Below, one piece after another: positions 1 through 9,084 of a DNA stretch of 64,000 bases; position 1 is the first letter of the stretch, and each line of letters starts with the position of its first letter. Origin of the DNA: JBJSXJ01 sp044235425 (lineage in GTDB: Bacteria; Planctomycetota; Planctomycetia; Pirellulales; Pirellulaceae); assembly GCA_044235425.1 (NCBI GenBank), contig JBIIHW010000019.1, positions 30,926 through 94,925 of the forward strand, given 5' to 3'. The notes below the pieces were generated by a model. That model had not been told where the DNA came from. It saw only the letters and a list, made by a program, of their open reading frames with translations, and ran no database searches. The position numbers and the translations under genes are program-made.

Positions 1-134
1 TCCAGGATGCAGGTGCCCTGCAACTGACTGTCACGAAATTGACCGCTTTGGCGGAGAAAACAGTCGACCAACGTGGTTTTACCGTGGTCAACGTGAGCAA
101 TAATCACAATGTTGCGGATGTCGTCGCGGCGCAT
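1..134 (-). CDS. typA: TypA/BipA ribosome-associated GTPase, N-terminal fragment
   Basis: Only the first 44 codons lie in the window; the gene runs off the left edge. The visible protein begins MRRDDIRNIVIIAHVDHGKT, which carries the P-loop of translational GTPases (AHVDHGKTTL, residues 14-23), and continues with VDCFLRQSG. The spacing IRN-IxIIAHVDHGKTTLVDxxLxQSG is the signature of TypA/BipA rather than EF-G or LepA. BipA is a ribosome-binding GTPase that supports 50S assembly and growth under stress or cold. The start is the ATG at 132-134. The downstream G2-G5 motifs cannot be seen here. Confidence 0.9.
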   Translation of the reverse strand, partial: MRRDDIRNIVIIAHVDHGKTTLVDCFLRQSGQFRDSQLQGTCIL

Positions 135-197
135 AACACTCTACTGGGTAATAACTAAAAACTAAACAGTCCGGCATCGTACCACAGCTGCGGGAGT

Positions 198-214
198 TTG
201 GGCAGACCGCCCAA
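198..214 (-). terminator. Short hairpin directly after uppP
   Basis: A perfect 6-bp stem (TTGGGC/GCCCAA) with a 5-base loop abuts the uppP stop codon. There is no T-tract after it on the minus strand, so it may be only an attenuating or 3'-protective hairpin. Seen directly; function is inference. Confidence 0.3.
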
Positions 215-1093
215 TCACTTGAGCAGGCCGGTCGCCAGAAGAATGCCCAGCACGGCCCCAAGCAGTAATCGATAGGCCACAAATCCATAGGTAGAACGCT
301 GACGCAGATACCGCATCAGCCAGGCAATCGACAGGTAGCCCACCACGGCCGCCACCACCGTGCCCACCACCAGCGCCGCTGCGTCCTCGCGCGACGCAAA
401 TAAGCTCGGGGCCTCCCCAGGCCCTATATTGAGTCGTAACTTGCGTAACTCATCAAAAAGCTCCTTGCAGCCAGCCGCCAGGATCACCGGCAGGGATAGC
501 AAGAACGAAAAGCGAGCCGCAGCCGGGCGACTCAGCTGCGCCAGTCGCCCCCCCGTGATCGTCGTTCCCGAACGCGAGGCACCCGGCATCAGAGCGCACG
601 CTTGCCATAACCCGATCCACAGTGCGGTCACCAAGCCAAGTTGCGATTCATTTCGCTCCGGCTGCTGACCCACTCGACGACTCGCCCACCACTCCGAAAA
701 ACCCATGAGCAGGGCAAAGAGCGTGGCCACGATCGCGACCGACGGGAGATTAAAGAACCACGCCTTCAGCTGCTTCTTAAAGAGAAAGCCGACGAGCACC
801 GCTGGAACCGTGCCACAGGCAATTAGCCACGCTTGGCGACTGTCATCATTCGAGGCGATGCGTCGAGCGATAAGGTCACCGGCGACACCCCGTAGCAGGC
901 GCCAGACATCCCCGCGGAAATAGGCAAACACCGCGACTAGCGTACCTAGCTGAATGACGACCGTGAAGGCGTCTTCGGGGTGAGCGTGCCCGAGCCACTT
1001 ACGCACCGCCAATAGATGAGCGGTGCTGCTTATTGGAAGAAACTCGGTGAGCCCCTGCACGATGCCGAGAATGATCGCTTCCCAAATCGACAT
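215..1093 (-). CDS. uppP: Undecaprenyl-diphosphatase (BacA/UppP)
   Basis: This integral membrane phosphatase dephosphorylates undecaprenyl pyrophosphate to recycle the C55 carrier used for peptidoglycan and surface-glycan synthesis. The N-terminus has the family block GIVQGLTEFLPISSTAHL (residues 10-27), and the second conserved block PGASRSGTTITGG lies near residue 170; these contribute the active-site Glu, Ser and Arg residues. About eight hydrophobic segments are visible, and 292 residues is normal for the family. I chose the ATG giving MSIWEAIILG because the family normally starts a few residues before LGIVQG; an in-frame ATG six codons upstream is also possible. Neither start has a strong ribosome-binding site. 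Confidence 0.95.
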   Translation of the reverse strand: MSIWEAIILGIVQGLTEFLPISSTAHLLAVRKWLGHAHPEDAFTVVIQLGTLVAVFAYFRGDVWRLLRGVAGDLIARRIASNDDSRQAWLIACGTVPAVLVGFLFKKQLKAWFFNLPSVAIVATLFALLMGFSEWWASRRVGQQPERNESQLGLVTALWIGLWQACALMPGASRSGTTITGGRLAQLSRPAAARFSFLLSLPVILAAGCKELFDELRKLRLNIGPGEAPSLFASREDAAALVVGTVVAAVVGYLSIAWLMRYLRQRSTYGFVAYRLLLGAVLGILLATGLLK

Positions 1094-1173
1094 CGCTGGA
1101 CTTCTCACCATCGCTTCGGCAATGGACCCAATCTTGCTCGAGCGTTACCTCAGATACAGACCGCCAAAAATAG

Positions 1174-1246
1174 TGGGCAGTGAGGGATTCGAACCCCCGA
1201 CTTCAACCTTGTAAGGGTTGCACTCTAACCGCTGAGTTAACCGCCC
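1174..1246 (-). tRNA. tRNA-Val, anticodon TAC
   Basis: The minus strand folds as a complete 73-nt cloverleaf. The acceptor stem GGGCGGT pairs with ACTGCCC (one G-T pair), with discriminator A. The anticodon stem CAACC/GGTTG closes the 7-base loop CTTACAA, so the anticodon is TAC, which reads GUA valine codons. The T arm contains GGTTCGAATCC. The 3' CCA is not encoded (the sequence continues CTA), and a T5 run follows immediately. It is a single tRNA with no neighbouring tRNA genes. Confidence 0.95.
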
Positions 1247-1373
1247 GCTCGAATTAGCTGAAATCCTAGTGACGCCCGCGGCTATCTGTCAATCGGAGGC
1301 GTTACGCACGGGGACGCTGTTTTTGCGCTCGAAGACACAGGTTCGTTTCGCACGGAGACACAGAGGCATGCGG

Positions 1374-1437
1374 GAAGGATGAAGGATGAAGGATGAAGGA
1401 TGAAGGATGAAGGGGTGAAGGGTGAAGGGTGAAGGGG
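1374..1437. repeat. Heptamer tandem repeat GAAGGAT / GAAGGGT
   Basis: About nine head-to-tail copies of a 7-bp unit. The first five are GAAGGAT and the remainder are GAAGGGG or GAAGGGT variants, one of which is 8 bp. The array is purine-only on this strand except for the T, so it is a polypurine tract that could slip during replication. Confidence 0.9.
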
Positions 1438-1660
1438 AGGAAGTTTCAGAGGTATTTTGGGGAACGTGGAAGAATCAAAAGGGATTGTCCCGAGTCAATG
1501 TGGTACGTGAGACGCTGAGCTGTAGTGTGAAGCGCTGAAGCTCCGGCTTTTTCGATTCCGCCTTTTTTCTATTCTCGATAAGTGTTCTCCTTTCCCCCAG
1601 AAAAAACTTCGTGCCTCAGTTTCTCCGTTCGAAACAATCCCGTATTACCGTGCGCGATAA

Positions 1661-1856
<196 letters not shown>

Positions 1857-1939
1857 CAGTGTCCCCGTGTGCAACGGTTTAGTCGCGAAGGGGAGTCTGT
1901 TCCTGGTATACTCCGGGGGCTGTCTAACTGAGAGGAAAC

Positions 1940-2980
1940 TTGCGCGTGGAAGCTCTGTTGGTCTTGTTACTGGCCGTTCATTTATTGTGCGTGAACGTCG
2001 CCTCGGTGGCACCGCTGCTCACCATCTGGTGGGAGCGATTAGAGGCGCGAGGGGATAGGCTGGCTGGTCAGTGGGGACGTTCCCTCCTGTGGCAGTCGAT
2101 CGGCTTATTGCTCGTGGCGTTGGCGCTTGGGCTGGTGCTGGGCTGGCTGCATTGGTCAGCGGAGTATGCGGTCGCGGTGCAGCGCTTACAAAGTAAAATT
2201 TGGTTTGCCGTCGTGGAATTCGTCTTCTCGCTGCTGCTGCTGCTGGTGCAGGTGATTTGGTGGAGTCGATCGAAGGGCTCGAGTCGAGCGGCTCGCGTGA
2301 CACGCAGTCTTTTAGCCCTGCTCGCCTCCACTAATTTGCTCTATCACTTTCCGGTGCTGATGGTCATTTTGTCGCAGTTGGCCTCGAGTGTGGAGCTGAG
2401 CACGGAGTCGATTCAGGCAGCGGAGTTTCGCCAGCGACTACTGGAGCCTGCGGTGCTGGCGCGTTGTGTGCACATTTGGCTCGCCAGCGTCGCCGTGACA
2501 GGCGGCTGGCTCATCGCCTGGTCATGCTGGCAAGGACGACCGATCGATGAGCGGGATCCGGGTATCAGGCGGGCGATTTGGGGAGCTCGTATTGCGTTGA
2601 TTCCCTCCTTACTCCAAATTCCCGTCGGTGTCTGGCTTCTGGTCACTCTGCCGGCTTTCGAGCAGTCGCGAGTGCTTGGGGCGGATATCACGATCAGCGT
2701 CATCTTCGGCTTCTCGGTGCTGCTCGCGATGTGGCTGCTGCATTTGCTGGCTGCCATCTCCTTTGGCGACACACGAATGGAATTGCAGGTGCGCACCGTC
2801 GTGGTTCTGGTCCTCGTCGTCATGCTGATGACGGCCGTGCTGCGCAAGCTGAATAACCCGCTGGGACCGTCGCGTCCCGAGTCAGGGCAGGAGCTCCTGG
2901 AACACCGGCCTGCGTCTCCTGACAATTTTCTCACTCACCAACACGTTCACTCGTTGCAGCCTTTTACGGTACGTCCATGA
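1940..2980 (+). CDS. Polytopic membrane protein of unknown function
   Basis: I do not recognise the family. The 346-residue protein has about eight hydrophobic segments (roughly residues 4-28, 48-70, 88-108, 122-148, 172-198, 212-235, 245-270 and 281-300) and a polar C-terminal tail ending in HVHSLQPFTVRP. Histidines lie in or near several helices (for example LHW near 70, LLYHF near 134 and CVHIW near 178), so cofactor binding is possible but unproven. The start is either TTG at 1940 or GTG at 1946; the AGAGGAAA just upstream sits better for GTG. Its stop overlaps the ATG of the epimerase gene by four bases (ATGA), which implies translational coupling. Confidence 0.7.
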   Translation: MRVEALLVLLLAVHLLCVNVASVAPLLTIWWERLEARGDRLAGQWGRSLLWQSIGLLLVALALGLVLGWLHWSAEYAVAVQRLQSKIWFAVVEFVFSLLLLLVQVIWWSRSKGSSRAARVTRSLLALLASTNLLYHFPVLMVILSQLASSVELSTESIQAAEFRQRLLEPAVLARCVHIWLASVAVTGGWLIAWSCWQGRPIDERDPGIRRAIWGARIALIPSLLQIPVGVWLLVTLPAFEQSRVLGADITISVIFGFSVLLAMWLLHLLAAISFGDTRMELQVRTVVVLVLVVMLMTAVLRKLNNPLGPSRPESGQELLEHRPASPDNFLTHQHVHSLQPFTVRP

Positions 2981-3927
2981 CAACTCCCCAGATCGTCACT
3001 CTGACTCATCCCACGTCGGGTTCCCGAGCTCGCATCCTCGTAAGCCAGGGCTGCAATTGCTTTGATCTGCAGTTGCCCGCTCGTGGTCAATTACGCTCTG
3101 TCTTGTGGGCCAACTCAAATTTTGCTTCCGGACAAGAGCGGCCATCGGGAAGTGGCATACCGCTCCTCTTTCCGTTCCCTGGTCGTATCGCTCGCGGTAG
3201 CTTCACCTGGGACGGACGAACTTATCAGCTGCCCATCAATGATCGACTCGGCAATGCCATACATGGCTTTGTGTACGACCGTCCGTGGCGGGTGGTCACG
3301 CAGAGTGATACGGTGATGACGGCCGAGTTTCAAGCGTCTGTCGACGATCCTCGGTTGCTCGAACTTTGGCCGGCCGATTTCCGTCTGATCGCTACCTACA
3401 CACTGACCGAGGCTGCGCTGCAGATGGATTATCGCTGGGATAATCCCGGTGACACTCCCCTGCCCTGTGGTCTGGGAACTCATCCCTATTTCCGACTGCC
3501 GCTGGGGGGTGATCAGCCGCAAGCCTGCGAGATTTCGCTCCCGGTCACTCGACAGTGGGAATTGCAAAACTTGATCCCGACGGGCAGACAACTGGAGTTG
3601 CCTGCGTTCCTCGGCCCCCAGCCGACTCGCTATGAGTTGATCGCGGCAGATCATGCGCTGACGGGTTTGATCTATCACGACTCGCGCGCGACGGCGACGA
3701 TTCATGATCCGCTGGGTGGGACAAAACTGACGATCGAGTTCAGTCAGCCGTTTCGAGAGTGTGTGGTCTACACGCCACCGCATCGTGAGGCGATTTGTAT
3801 TGAGCCGCTGACGAGCGTGCCCTGTGCGATTCAGCTCCAGGGCCAAGAGATTGATACCGGTCTAATGGTTCTTCAGCCTGGCGAACAGCGCACGGCCAGC
3901 GTGCGCTGCGCGATAGCTGCGGTGTGA
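2977..3927 (+). CDS. Aldose 1-epimerase / galactose mutarotase family protein
   Basis: The 316-residue protein belongs to the galactose mutarotase-like superfamily, which interconverts alpha and beta anomers of hexoses or acts on related sugar phosphates. Family features are the early GIPLLFPFPGRI block (about residues 60-71), HGFVYDRPW (about 95-103), the central GLGTHPYFRLP (about 165-175) with the catalytic-type His, and a late acidic segment IEFSQPFRECVVYTP before CIEPLT. It overlaps the upstream membrane protein gene by 4 bp. Its stop abuts the stop of the convergent haem-protein gene with no bases between. The exact sugar cannot be told from sequence. Confidence 0.85.
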   Translation: MTTPQIVTLTHPTSGSRARILVSQGCNCFDLQLPARGQLRSVLWANSNFASGQERPSGSGIPLLFPFPGRIARGSFTWDGRTYQLPINDRLGNAIHGFVYDRPWRVVTQSDTVMTAEFQASVDDPRLLELWPADFRLIATYTLTEAALQMDYRWDNPGDTPLPCGLGTHPYFRLPLGGDQPQACEISLPVTRQWELQNLIPTGRQLELPAFLGPQPTRYELIAADHALTGLIYHDSRATATIHDPLGGTKLTIEFSQPFRECVVYTPPHREAICIEPLTSVPCAIQLQGQEIDTGLMVLQPGEQRTASVRCAIAAV

Positions 3928-4314
3928 CTATTTCTCTTCTTCAGGCGTACCGGGAGCCTTACCGGCCTTGAGACGCTCTCCGAACGTCTCACCGGACTTC
4001 GACTTTTCCGCTTCGACCTTCTTGAACGCTTCGGCAAATTCAGCTTTCACCTTTTCAGGCTCGGCCTTGACCCGGTCTTCCTTGAAGTTTTCCTTTTTGA
4101 GCAGTTGGGCGAGTGCACGACCGTAGTCGTTGCGATTCTTCTTAGATTTGCCGAAGTGGCAGAGATTGCACTTCTGTTCTTCCACCACCGACTTCAGCGC
4201 CGGATAGTGATCCTCAAAGCCCTTCTTGATGGGTGCGGTAGCCATCACGGCACTCGACCCAGTTGCCAACACCAAGCTGGTTGCCAGCACGATCATTCCT
4301 ACCTGCTTCGTCAT
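3928..4314 (-). CDS. Small exported protein with one CxxCH haem site
   Basis: A 128-residue protein with a Sec-type signal peptide (MTKQVGMIVLATSLVLATGS, cleavage probably after AVMA). A single CNLCH motif lies near residue 50 (EEQKCNLCHFGKSKK), typical of c-type haem attachment. The C-terminal third is charged and helical (KAEPEKVKAEFAEAFKKVEAEK). It is probably periplasmic; partner and role are unknown. The ATG at 4314 is chosen over an upstream one because AGGAG lies 8 bases before it and it starts a clean signal peptide. It is transcribed in the same direction as the peptide permease genes upstream and convergent with the epimerase. Confidence 0.8.
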   Translation of the reverse strand: MTKQVGMIVLATSLVLATGSSAVMATAPIKKGFEDHYPALKSVVEEQKCNLCHFGKSKKNRNDYGRALAQLLKKENFKEDRVKAEPEKVKAEFAEAFKKVEAEKSKSGETFGERLKAGKAPGTPEEEK

Positions 4315-4475
4315 GCGATTTACTCCTGCAAAAAAACAAACTCCAATCCCTCTCCAGCGGCGGAACAGTAGAACGACGGTTACGAAGCGTGTCAAGCTGC
4401 ACCGACGGGGCTGCGGTCCCGTGGATTACGTAGATTCGTGGTACGCTGGACTGAACCGCGAATGAACGGCAATCG

Positions 4476-5312
4476 CTAGCGGGGTTCAATGGCGTCACGC
4501 AGGCCGTCGCCGAGCAAATTGAAGCCGAGAATTGCCAGTGAAATGGCCGCACCGGGGCCGATCGCTGGCCAGACGCTGCGACTGAGGAAGTCTTTCGATT
4601 GAGCGAGCATCGCACCCCACTCGGCGTCCGTGGGATCCCCACCCACTCCCAAGAATGACAATCCCGCCACTTCTAAAATCGCACTGCCCAGACCCAATGT
4701 TGCCAGCACCACAATGGGCCCTGACAGTCCCGGCAAAATTACGCGCCACAGAATGTGCCAGGTTGAAGCACCCAAGGCGCGACTCGCCAGCACGTACTCT
4801 AGTCCGCGCATGCCGAGTACGGTGGCTCGAACTTGTCGGGCGAACATTGGAACGTTGATCAAGCCGACGGCGACGATGACGGCGAGCCAACCACGAGAGA
4901 CCGCAGTAGCGATCAGGAGCGCCAGCAGAATACTGGGAAACGCTAGCGCGATATCGATCGCCCGCATGAGCAGGGAATCGATGCGACCACCCCAAAAACC
5001 AGCCAGCGCACCGCAGGGCACTCCAATCAGCACCGCGACGGCAATTGAAATCGCACCGGCGACCAGCGACAGCCGAGTGCCGTGGATCACTCGACTGAAA
5101 ACATCATGCTGGTCAACATCCGTTCCCAGCCAGTGCTGCCAGGACGGACGAGCGAATTGACTTAACTGTTCATTCGCACGGTAGGGAGCCAGCGAGTCGG
5201 CACCGATCGCTGCGACGATGAGAATGCCGACAATTACGATGCCCACCCAAGCCGAACGATTGCGGGCGAAACGCAGCCAGGCGCGCCGTCGATTACTCGT
5301 CAGTTCACTCAT
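4476..5312 (-). CDS. Peptide ABC transporter permease, DppC/OppC type
   Basis: This 278-residue inner-membrane permease is the second of a pair that import di- or oligopeptides, or nickel in some subfamilies. The N-terminal segment NRSAWVGIVIVGILIVAAIG matches the OppC_N domain, followed by GTDVDQHDVFSRVIHGTRLS, and the EAA-type loop appears near residue 190 (ASRALGASTWHILWRVILP). It starts at an ATG overlapping the stop of the DppB gene (ATGA), so the two are translationally coupled. A longer reading frame runs upstream inside dppB but lacks family similarity and was rejected. No ATPase gene follows. Confidence 0.93.
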   Translation of the reverse strand: MSELTSNRRRAWLRFARNRSAWVGIVIVGILIVAAIGADSLAPYRANEQLSQFARPSWQHWLGTDVDQHDVFSRVIHGTRLSLVAGAISIAVAVLIGVPCGALAGFWGGRIDSLLMRAIDIALAFPSILLALLIATAVSRGWLAVIVAVGLINVPMFARQVRATVLGMRGLEYVLASRALGASTWHILWRVILPGLSGPIVVLATLGLGSAILEVAGLSFLGVGGDPTDAEWGAMLAQSKDFLSRSVWPAIGPGAAISLAILGFNLLGDGLRDAIEPR

Positions 5313-6307
5313 GTGCGTAACCGCGGGTCGAGCCACAGGTAGACGAGGTCCAGCGTCAGGTTGAGCGAGACGAAGATGGTGGCAACCACGATCCCGCCCG
5401 CCTGTACCACTACGTAGTCGTTGACGAGTAAGGCATCCACGATGTACTTGCCGAGTCCCGGCCAGTCGAAAACGGTTTCCGTCAGTACCGCGCCCGATAG
5501 CAGCAAGCCTGTCTGCAAGCCGATCATGTTCGCTATCGGAACAGCGGCACAGGGAAAAGCATGGCGCCAGATAGCACGCCATGGAGCCACACCCTTCGCT
5601 CGTGCTGTCCGCAGATAGTCTTGGTTGAGTACTTCGAGCATGCTGTTGCGGGTTACTCGTGAAATGAGCGCGGTTGGAATACTGCTCAAAGCAAGCGCCG
5701 GCAGGCAGAGATGCTTGAGTGCGAGCCAAGTCCAATCGGTTCGACCGAGCCAAAGCGTGTCGACGACATACAGTCCCGTACGTGGTTCAAAGTCAAAAAT
5801 CGTTGGCGGTAAGCGATAACCAGGCGGCATCTCGGGAAACAGAGCCCGCAGCATGATCCCCAGAAAAAAGACGGGGATACTCACGCCCAGCAGCGCGGCA
5901 CCCATGCAGAACTGATCCACCCAGCCACCACGCCGAACAGCGGCAACGACGCCCAGCAGTAAGCCGGTCGGTAAGGCGATGCAGAGCGCTGCCAGCGTCA
6001 ATTCCAAGGTCGCCGGTACTCGATTCTTCAGCTCATCCGTCACCCGCTCATTGCTGCGAGCGAGTGATTCACCGAAGTCGCCCTGCGTGAACACTTGCTG
6101 CATGTAGCTGATGAACTGCTGGTAGATGGGACGATCCCAGCCTTGCTCGGATTTCAGACGCGCGATCTGAGCCGGGTCAACATGCTGCCCAAACCGGCTT
6201 AGCACCGGATTTCCCGGCAAAATGCGCACCGCAAAAAAGACCAGCGTGAACGCTACACCAAGCGTTACCAACGCGAGTCCGATTCGGCGCAGCAGGAATC
6301 CGATCAC
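5309..6307 (-). CDS. Peptide ABC transporter permease, DppB/OppB type
   Basis: A 332-residue permease with the usual N-terminal helix (FLLRRIGLALVTLGVAFTLVF), the conserved PGNPV, and the EAA-type loop DYLRTARAKGVAPWRAIWRH about two thirds along, followed by GAVLTETVFDWPGLGKY. Six transmembrane segments are expected. I chose the GTG at 6305-6307, which overlaps the TGA of the solute-binding protein gene (GTGA), because family members begin right at this helix. The in-frame extension to 6448 would overlap the upstream gene heavily. It is the middle gene of a compact three-gene operon with 4-bp overlaps. Confidence 0.93.
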   Translation of the reverse strand: MIGFLLRRIGLALVTLGVAFTLVFFAVRILPGNPVLSRFGQHVDPAQIARLKSEQGWDRPIYQQFISYMQQVFTQGDFGESLARSNERVTDELKNRVPATLELTLAALCIALPTGLLLGVVAAVRRGGWVDQFCMGAALLGVSIPVFFLGIMLRALFPEMPPGYRLPPTIFDFEPRTGLYVVDTLWLGRTDWTWLALKHLCLPALALSSIPTALISRVTRNSMLEVLNQDYLRTARAKGVAPWRAIWRHAFPCAAVPIANMIGLQTGLLLSGAVLTETVFDWPGLGKYIVDALLVNDYVVVQAGGIVVATIFVSLNLTLDLVYLWLDPRLRT

Positions 6308-7998
6308 CGTGGGCCCTCGGCTGCCAGCTTCGTCCATCGCAGTCGCACCAGCGAACCGGGATGCAGTCGATAACCTTGCACATTCGAGCGCTGTGCCAGA
6401 CGAATTTCCGTGTGCACGAGCGGCACCACCGGTACATCCGCCAAGCACAACTCTTGCACTCGATGGTACATTTCCAGCCGTTTGTCGATGTCAAGCTCAC
6501 GCTGCGCTGCCGTCAACAAATGATGCACTTCTGCGTTGCGATAACGACTCAGGTTGTTTCCATGCTCGCTGATGTTATCAGAATCCAAAAGCGAGTAGAG
6601 GAAGTTGTCGGGGTCACTGTTGTCGGTCGTCCAGCCTGCCAGCCCGAGTTCATGACGACCCGCCATGAGATGTTCAAAATGCTGGCTGATAGGACGCGGA
6701 TCGACCGTCAACTCAATTCCAATTTGAGCCAGAGAGTCCTTGATTAAGGTGGCCGTTTGCAGCGGCTGCTGCATATAGGGACGGGGCTGACTCATGATCG
6801 ACAACCGCAGCTTGACGGGCAAAGTAAAGCCGTCCTCTTTCGCGGCCTCGGCCAGCAGGCGTTTCGCCGCACCTAAGTCATACTCGCGATCGGCCAGTTT
6901 ATCGTGATGACCCCACATGGCTGGCGGAACCATGTTGACCGCCGGCTTCGCATGCCCAGCATAGACAACTTTCACGAGTTCCGTTTTGTTGATCGCGTGG
7001 CCAATCGCTTGACGAACCTTGAGATTATTGAGCGGAGGCTTCTCGGTTTGCAGAGTCAGATAGCCCACGTTAAGGGCGACTTGCTCTTGAATCGTGATGC
7101 CTGGAAGAGCGGCTACCGCATCGAGTTCCGTGGGAGGCAGGTCCTCGGCAAAATGAATTGTCCCTTGCTTGAGTTGTTGCACCCGCGTTGCTGCCTCCGC
7201 GATTGGTAAAAAGATGACGCGCTGTACCTCGGGTTTACCATCCCAGTAGTCAGGGAAGGCTTCGAGTACGATTTGTTGATCTCGTTTCCATCGCGCGAAT
7301 TTGAAAGGTCCCGAGCCGACGGGATTCGTCGCAAACTGCTTTCCAAGCTTCTCGACCGACTTGGGACTCACCACGCTGGCCGGAAACATCGCCAGATTGT
7401 TCAGGAAAATCGCACTGGGTTCTTTAAGCTGGAACACGACCGTTAGATCATCTGGTGCCGTCACCCGCTCAATCATCTTATAGTTGGGCTGATAAGGTCG
7501 AGCGGGGTCGTAGACGGCCGGATGATTCTCACCAATCAATCGCTCAAAACTGAAAACTACGGCGGCAGCGTTCAACACTTCGCCGTCATGGAAGTGGACT
7601 CCTTCGCGAATCGTGAAGGTCCAGGTGAGTCCATCCTCGCTGCGTGACCACTTGGTGGCCAAGCTCGGTACCAGCTCCAAATTCTCCTGATGATAGGCAA
7701 CCAGCGTATCGAAGACATTGACGATCACCTTGACCGATTCGCCGATGTCCGTGTTGATCGGATCGAGCGTATTGGCATCGCCCGCGCGACCGTAGACCAA
7801 GGTCGCTGGCTCACCGGTTCCATTACCACTCGAGCTGCCACGGTCTGCGGCGCGGGGAGTGGAGTCGCCACTGCAGGCGGTCAGTCCCCAGCCGCTCGCC
7901 ACCAGCAGCAAGCTGCCGATAATCCTGCGCCAGAGTTGCGAGTTGCCGGTTGTGGTGGCAACTCGCTGGTCAGCAAACAAGTTCATGCGAGCATTCAT
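6304..7998 (-). CDS. Peptide-binding lipoprotein, SBP_bac_5 (DppA/OppA) family
   Basis: This 564-residue extracytoplasmic solute-binding protein delivers peptides to the DppB/DppC permeases encoded directly downstream. The N-terminus has a signal segment ending in a lipobox (GLTACSGD), so it should be lipid-anchored. Family landmarks are VYGRAGDANTLDPINTD (about residue 70), FDTLVAYHQENLELVPSLATKWSRS, the WTFTIREGVHFHDG block (about 125-140), NPVGSGPFKF, and the C-terminal LYHRVQELCLADVPVVPLV. The start could also be the ATG four codons later. No ATPase subunit is encoded nearby, so the importer presumably borrows one encoded elsewhere. Confidence 0.93.
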   Translation of the reverse strand: MNARMNLFADQRVATTTGNSQLWRRIIGSLLLVASGWGLTACSGDSTPRAADRGSSSGNGTGEPATLVYGRAGDANTLDPINTDIGESVKVIVNVFDTLVAYHQENLELVPSLATKWSRSEDGLTWTFTIREGVHFHDGEVLNAAAVVFSFERLIGENHPAVYDPARPYQPNYKMIERVTAPDDLTVVFQLKEPSAIFLNNLAMFPASVVSPKSVEKLGKQFATNPVGSGPFKFARWKRDQQIVLEAFPDYWDGKPEVQRVIFLPIAEAATRVQQLKQGTIHFAEDLPPTELDAVAALPGITIQEQVALNVGYLTLQTEKPPLNNLKVRQAIGHAINKTELVKVVYAGHAKPAVNMVPPAMWGHHDKLADREYDLGAAKRLLAEAAKEDGFTLPVKLRLSIMSQPRPYMQQPLQTATLIKDSLAQIGIELTVDPRPISQHFEHLMAGRHELGLAGWTTDNSDPDNFLYSLLDSDNISEHGNNLSRYRNAEVHHLLTAAQRELDIDKRLEMYHRVQELCLADVPVVPLVHTEIRLAQRSNVQGYRLHPGSLVRLRWTKLAAEGPR

Positions 7999-8063
7999 GG
8001 TTGATCGTCAAGCAGTGAGTGATGAGTGGAGCTGCCGTTGGCCGCTCTGATAGCCGGCGAACG

Positions 8064-8951
8064 TTACTTGCCGCCGCCCGCATCCGCTTTCGCTTTTTCT
8101 TCTTGAGCGGCGGAGAGTTCAGGGTTGGGAGTGGCGTCACCCGTTTCAATTCCAAGGATCCACTTGACGCCGCCCAGCAGTGACTGACGATAAGTCGGGT
8201 TGTCCCACACGGCTTCGTTGTGTCCCAGGCTCATGTGCATCGCCTTGCCCTCGCCGTAGTTCTTTACCCAGGCAATCGGCACATGGTAAGGCTTCTTCAG
8301 TCCTGTCTTCGCCATGTTCAAACTCATCAGCACCCGCACCTTTTCTGGCTGCCAATTCTTGAACTGATAGATTTCATCTTTGATCGTGAATTCATCGCCC
8401 CACGGCTTGCTCACGGGATGATTCTTGTCGTGGACGGTGATCGTCACGGTGTCCCCGGAATTCCAAGGGTGCCCGTTGAAAGTGCCGCCGATCATGTCCC
8501 AGTAAGGCTTGTAGTTGTGATAGGTGTCAGCTGCGGAGTGAGCACCGATGAAGCCATGACCCTTTTGTTTCAGCCATTCGTTAAAGAAGTATTCGCGATC
8601 TTCTTCTTTGATCGGCAGATCACCCGTGGTGTAGAAGAAAACGATATCGTAGTTGGCCAAATTTGCCTTGGTGAAATCCTTTTCACAATCCTGCGTGCAA
8701 TCGACGCGGAACAGATTGCTGGAGACGCCAATCTCCGTCACGGCTCGTTCAGCAGGTGCCAGGGCACCATCTTTTCGCGACACCGATCCGTGCTTGAATC
8801 CTTTGCTTTGAGTGACCATCAGCACGCGGGCGGGTTTGCGTTCACCACCTTGATTTTGAGCCTGTGCCAAAGTGCTGGTGCCAGCCACCAGCATGGTGAT
8901 CGCCATCACGGCGACGCACATCAACCAATTCGACCATCGAACGACCTTCAT
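8064..8951 (-). CDS. Exported ThuA-like domain protein
   Basis: A 295-residue protein with a signal peptide (LMCVAVMAITMLVAGTSTLAQA). The body matches the ThuA (trehalose utilization)-like glutamine amidotransferase fold: VLMVTQSKGFKHGSV at the start, YDIVFFYTTGDLPI (about residue 105), KGHGFIGAHSAADT (about 132), GGTFNGHPW, and the C-terminal GKAMHMSLGHNEAVWDNP. In planctomycetes such proteins are common next to exported dehydrogenases and haem proteins; the substrate is unknown. AGGAG lies 8 bases before the ATG. The last 20 residues are a charged, Ala/Gly-rich tail. Confidence 0.88.
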   Translation of the reverse strand: MKVVRWSNWLMCVAVMAITMLVAGTSTLAQAQNQGGERKPARVLMVTQSKGFKHGSVSRKDGALAPAERAVTEIGVSSNLFRVDCTQDCEKDFTKANLANYDIVFFYTTGDLPIKEEDREYFFNEWLKQKGHGFIGAHSAADTYHNYKPYWDMIGGTFNGHPWNSGDTVTITVHDKNHPVSKPWGDEFTIKDEIYQFKNWQPEKVRVLMSLNMAKTGLKKPYHVPIAWVKNYGEGKAMHMSLGHNEAVWDNPTYRQSLLGGVKWILGIETGDATPNPELSAAQEEKAKADAGGGK

Positions 8952-9084
8952 AAATCAGCTCCTGCGATCATCAAAAAATAAACGATTAAAACCATTTCGC
9001 TAAACAGGCCTGTGCACCTGGTACGCCTGATTGCTCCACACGCCTGGCTACTCATTCTGCTGAGATTTACCAGAGGCCCCTAGG

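Noticed and set aside
3115..3846. 243-codon ORF on the minus strand
   Set aside because: It lies wholly antisense to the aldose-1-epimerase gene and has no recognisable domain.
8220..8981. 253-codon ORF on the plus strand
   Set aside because: Antisense shadow of the ThuA-like gene, whose family match and ribosome-binding site are clear.
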